A stretch of DNA of 64,000 nt from Pacificibacter marinus (lineage in GTDB: Bacteria > Pseudomonadota > Alphaproteobacteria > Rhodobacterales > Rhodobacteraceae): contig NZ_FNZV01000001.1 of the NCBI RefSeq assembly GCF_900109555.1, positions 372,001 to 436,000 on the forward strand. The letters are read 5' to 3'. Below the pieces are notes generated by a model. It saw only the letters and a list, made by a program, of their open reading frames with translations. It was not told the origin of the DNA and searched no databases. Made by a program: the position numbers and the translations under genes. Positions within the stretch are counted from its first letter, which is position 1. Each line of letters begins with the position of its first letter. Below are positions 62,373-64,000 of this stretch, in pieces.

Positions 62373-63266
62373 CTACTTCATTCCAGACAGTGTGATCCCT
62401 TCAATGAAGCGGCGTTGCGCCAGCATAAATGCCACGATCAAAGGCATGACGATGACGACCGCCGAAGCCATCATCGGGCCAAAGTTGTCGCCATCCGCGT
62501 CGCCTTTGAATTCGCGCAACCCCAGCGGTGGCGTAAACAGGTCACGGTTGCCGGTGATGACAATGCGCGGCCAAAAATAATCGTTCCAATGGGCGACAAC
62601 GCTAAAGATCGCGAAGGCCATCAATGCTGGGATTGCAGTGGGCAGCATGACATTCCAGATGATGCTGTACTCAGACATGCCATCCATCCGCGCGGCATCG
62701 ATCAAATCATCGGGCACCGTCATGAAAAACTGGCGCATCAAAAAGATTCCGAAGACGCTGATGGTCCATGGGATCACCAAAGCCGCGTAGGAATTGGTTA
62801 ATCCCAACTTGGCAAGCATGATATACAACGGCAAAGCGATAGCGTGCACAGGGATGAGCAAGCAAAACAGCACCAAGCCAAAGACAGCTTCACGCCCCCA
62901 AAAACGCAGTTTGGCCAAAGCATAAGCACAAGGTAAAGCGACGACGACTTGGATGACAAAGATGGACCCCGTCACGATCAACCCATTCATCAAATAGCGC
63001 AGCAACGGCGCTTTGGAAAAGGCGGTGACGTAGTTATAGATAAAGGGCGTGACCATACATGCATCAACCGGATTACCGCGTTTGATGCAGTAATCATCGC
63101 GAAACAACTCTTGTGCACCAAAGATGCCGCCAGTGTTTGTCATAATCTCATGCGGGCTTTTGAAGCTATAAGTCAGCATCACATAGAACGGCAGCAACAC
63201 GATGATAGCCCCTAAAATAAGCACCGCGTGTTTCACGGTCTCTCGGGTTGAAAAGCCATTAAGCAT
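62373..63266 (-). CDS. ABC transporter permease (UgpE/MalG type)
   Basis: 297 aa with six membrane segments and an EAA-like loop at LIDAARMDGMSEYSIIWNVMLPTAIPALMAF (core DAARMDGMSEYSIIWNVMLP). A long periplasmic insert after the first helix contains CIKRGNPVDACMVTPF with two cysteines, larger than in most MalG relatives. Start ATG 63266 overlaps the upstream permease by 8 bases. Confidence 0.9.
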   Translation of the reverse strand: MLNGFSTRETVKHAVLILGAIIVLLPFYVMLTYSFKSPHEIMTNTGGIFGAQELFRDDYCIKRGNPVDACMVTPFIYNYVTAFSKAPLLRYLMNGLIVTGSIFVIQVVVALPCAYALAKLRFWGREAVFGLVLFCLLIPVHAIALPLYIMLAKLGLTNSYAALVIPWTISVFGIFLMRQFFMTVPDDLIDAARMDGMSEYSIIWNVMLPTAIPALMAFAIFSVVAHWNDYFWPRIVITGNRDLFTPPLGLREFKGDADGDNFGPMMASAVVIVMPLIVAFMLAQRRFIEGITLSGMK

Positions 63267-64000
63267 AGTGGGTTCTCCGTTCGACCAACCAGCGTTGGAT
63301 CAGGGTCAAGATCATCACAAAACCAAGGAACACCATGGTAATGGCAGCCCCGATCCCCATGAGATTTTGTTGGATTGCTTTTTCGTAAATCGCAAACATC
63401 ATGACATAAACGGATTTGGATGGGCCGCCGCCTTGGGGGTAAAAGGCCTCGACCGTGTCAAAAACCTGAAACGATCGGATGAAACTGATGGTAACAACAA
63501 AGACTGTTGTGGGCCCTAACATCGGCCATGTAACCAAACAGAAACGATCCCAAGCAGACTGCGTCCCGTCCATTTCAGCCGCGTGATATAAATCGCGTGG
63601 TATCCCTGTCAAACCAGCCAAATACAGCACCATATTGAAGCCAAACCCCTGCCATATGCCAATAAAACTCACGGTCCAAATCGCGTAATCGCGATCCGTG
63701 AGCCAAAGTGGAAATGTGCGTGCGCACCCTTTGGCGTACCATGTCCAGCCTTCCAAAAAGGTGCCACAACCACGCTCTAACGTGGCGTTGATAATCCCGA
63801 TGGTGGGATGGAATGCGAATTCCCAAACGATCGCCATCGCAATCAAAGCGGACATGACGGGAAGAAAGTAAATCGTTTTGTAAACCTCGCCAAAGCGGGT
63901 CAAAGAATTGATCAACAAAGCTGCCCCAAGTCCCAAGCCCACCGTCATCGGCACAACCAAAAAGACATAGCGAAAGGTCGCGCCAAACATCTTGGCATAG
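63259..64000 (-). CDS. ABC transporter permease (UgpA/MalF type), 5' end outside window
   Basis: The frame stays open to the window edge; 247 residues are visible, lacking the first helix. The EAA loop is DLYHAAEMDGTQSAWDRFCLVTWPML in core form (AAEMDGTQSAWDRF). A periplasmic insert contains CGTFLEGWTWYAKGCARTF with two cysteines, mirroring the cysteine insert of its partner. It forms the channel with the UgpE-type permease. Confidence 0.88.
   Translation of the reverse strand, partial: YAKMFGATFRYVFLVVPMTVGLGLGAALLINSLTRFGEVYKTIYFLPVMSALIAMAIVWEFAFHPTIGIINATLERGCGTFLEGWTWYAKGCARTFPLWLTDRDYAIWTVSFIGIWQGFGFNMVLYLAGLTGIPRDLYHAAEMDGTQSAWDRFCLVTWPMLGPTTVFVVTISFIRSFQVFDTVEAFYPQGGGPSKSVYVMMFAIYEKAIQQNLMGIGAAITMVFLGFVMILTLIQRWLVERRTHYA

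Overview
The window reads as a Roseobacter-group alphaproteobacterium (Rhodobacterales). The evidence is the protein flavour, the moderate GC, and the density of periplasmic-binding-protein transporters (six ABC systems, one TRAP, one tripartite tricarboxylate transporter). Each sits with its own catabolic enzymes and usually its own regulator. I see no rRNA, tRNA, insertion sequence, prophage or CRISPR array. It looks like an accessory catabolic stretch of a marine heterotroph genome.

Layout. 1-4004 (-): pyrimidine-type uptake (NMT1/THI5-like binding protein, ATPase, permease) with a cytosine-deaminase-family amidohydrolase cut by the window edge; a RidA protein is divergent. 5046-10050 (+): haem acquisition, with a FecI-type ECF sigma factor, FecR anti-sigma factor, TonB receptor with STN domain, and haem oxygenase. 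10099-16628: Asp/Glu/hydantoin-type racemase with a Pot-type ABC transporter (-), then a GntR regulator and a GNAT acetyltransferase (+). 16647-20258: a second GntR, a polar amino-acid binding protein and permease with no ATPase, and a kynureninase-like PLP enzyme. 20468-26691: xylose operon xylFHG-xylA with ROK regulator, in which xylB survives only as a fragment. 26688-29527: an FG-GAP/ASPIC-UnbV protein and a dihaem MauG/CcpA-type peroxidase, convergent. 29712-36507: quinate/shikimate catabolism (TctCBA transporter, AroE-type dehydrogenase, QuiC-HPPD fusion) with a divergent TetR.

36609-49286 is the most unusual region. A (-) operon carries two TrpA-like proteins that keep both catalytic acids, a TrpB-like protein in which the PLP lysine is replaced by tyrosine, a complete ribose-type ABC transporter and an FGGY kinase. 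It is separated by two AraC regulators from a divergent (+) operon of SDR, styrene/indole-monooxygenase-type flavoprotein and flavin reductase. TrpA chemistry releases indole from indole-3-glycerol phosphate, and IifC/StyA-type enzymes oxidise indole. The whole locus can therefore be read as a scavenging route for an indole-glycerol or indolyl-polyol compound: import, phosphorylate, retro-aldol cleavage, indole oxidation. This is inference, not demonstrated.

49475-52276: an XRE regulator, a DUF2061 membrane protein, and a MarR/EamA exporter pair with twin palindromic operators. 52348-59428: unsaturated-uronate (alginate/pectin monomer) catabolism, with a TRAP transporter, peroxiredoxin-like protein, KDG kinase, KdgF-like cupin, SDR reductase and FCD-GntR regulator. 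GGTATACTAGTATACC-type operators lie at both ends of this block. 59429-60131 is decayed DNA with a LysR remnant. 60132-64000: Ugp-like ABC transporter (the last permease is cut by the window end) with a metallophosphodiesterase. A recurrent feature is a strong hairpin just after the binding-protein gene in six transporter operons.
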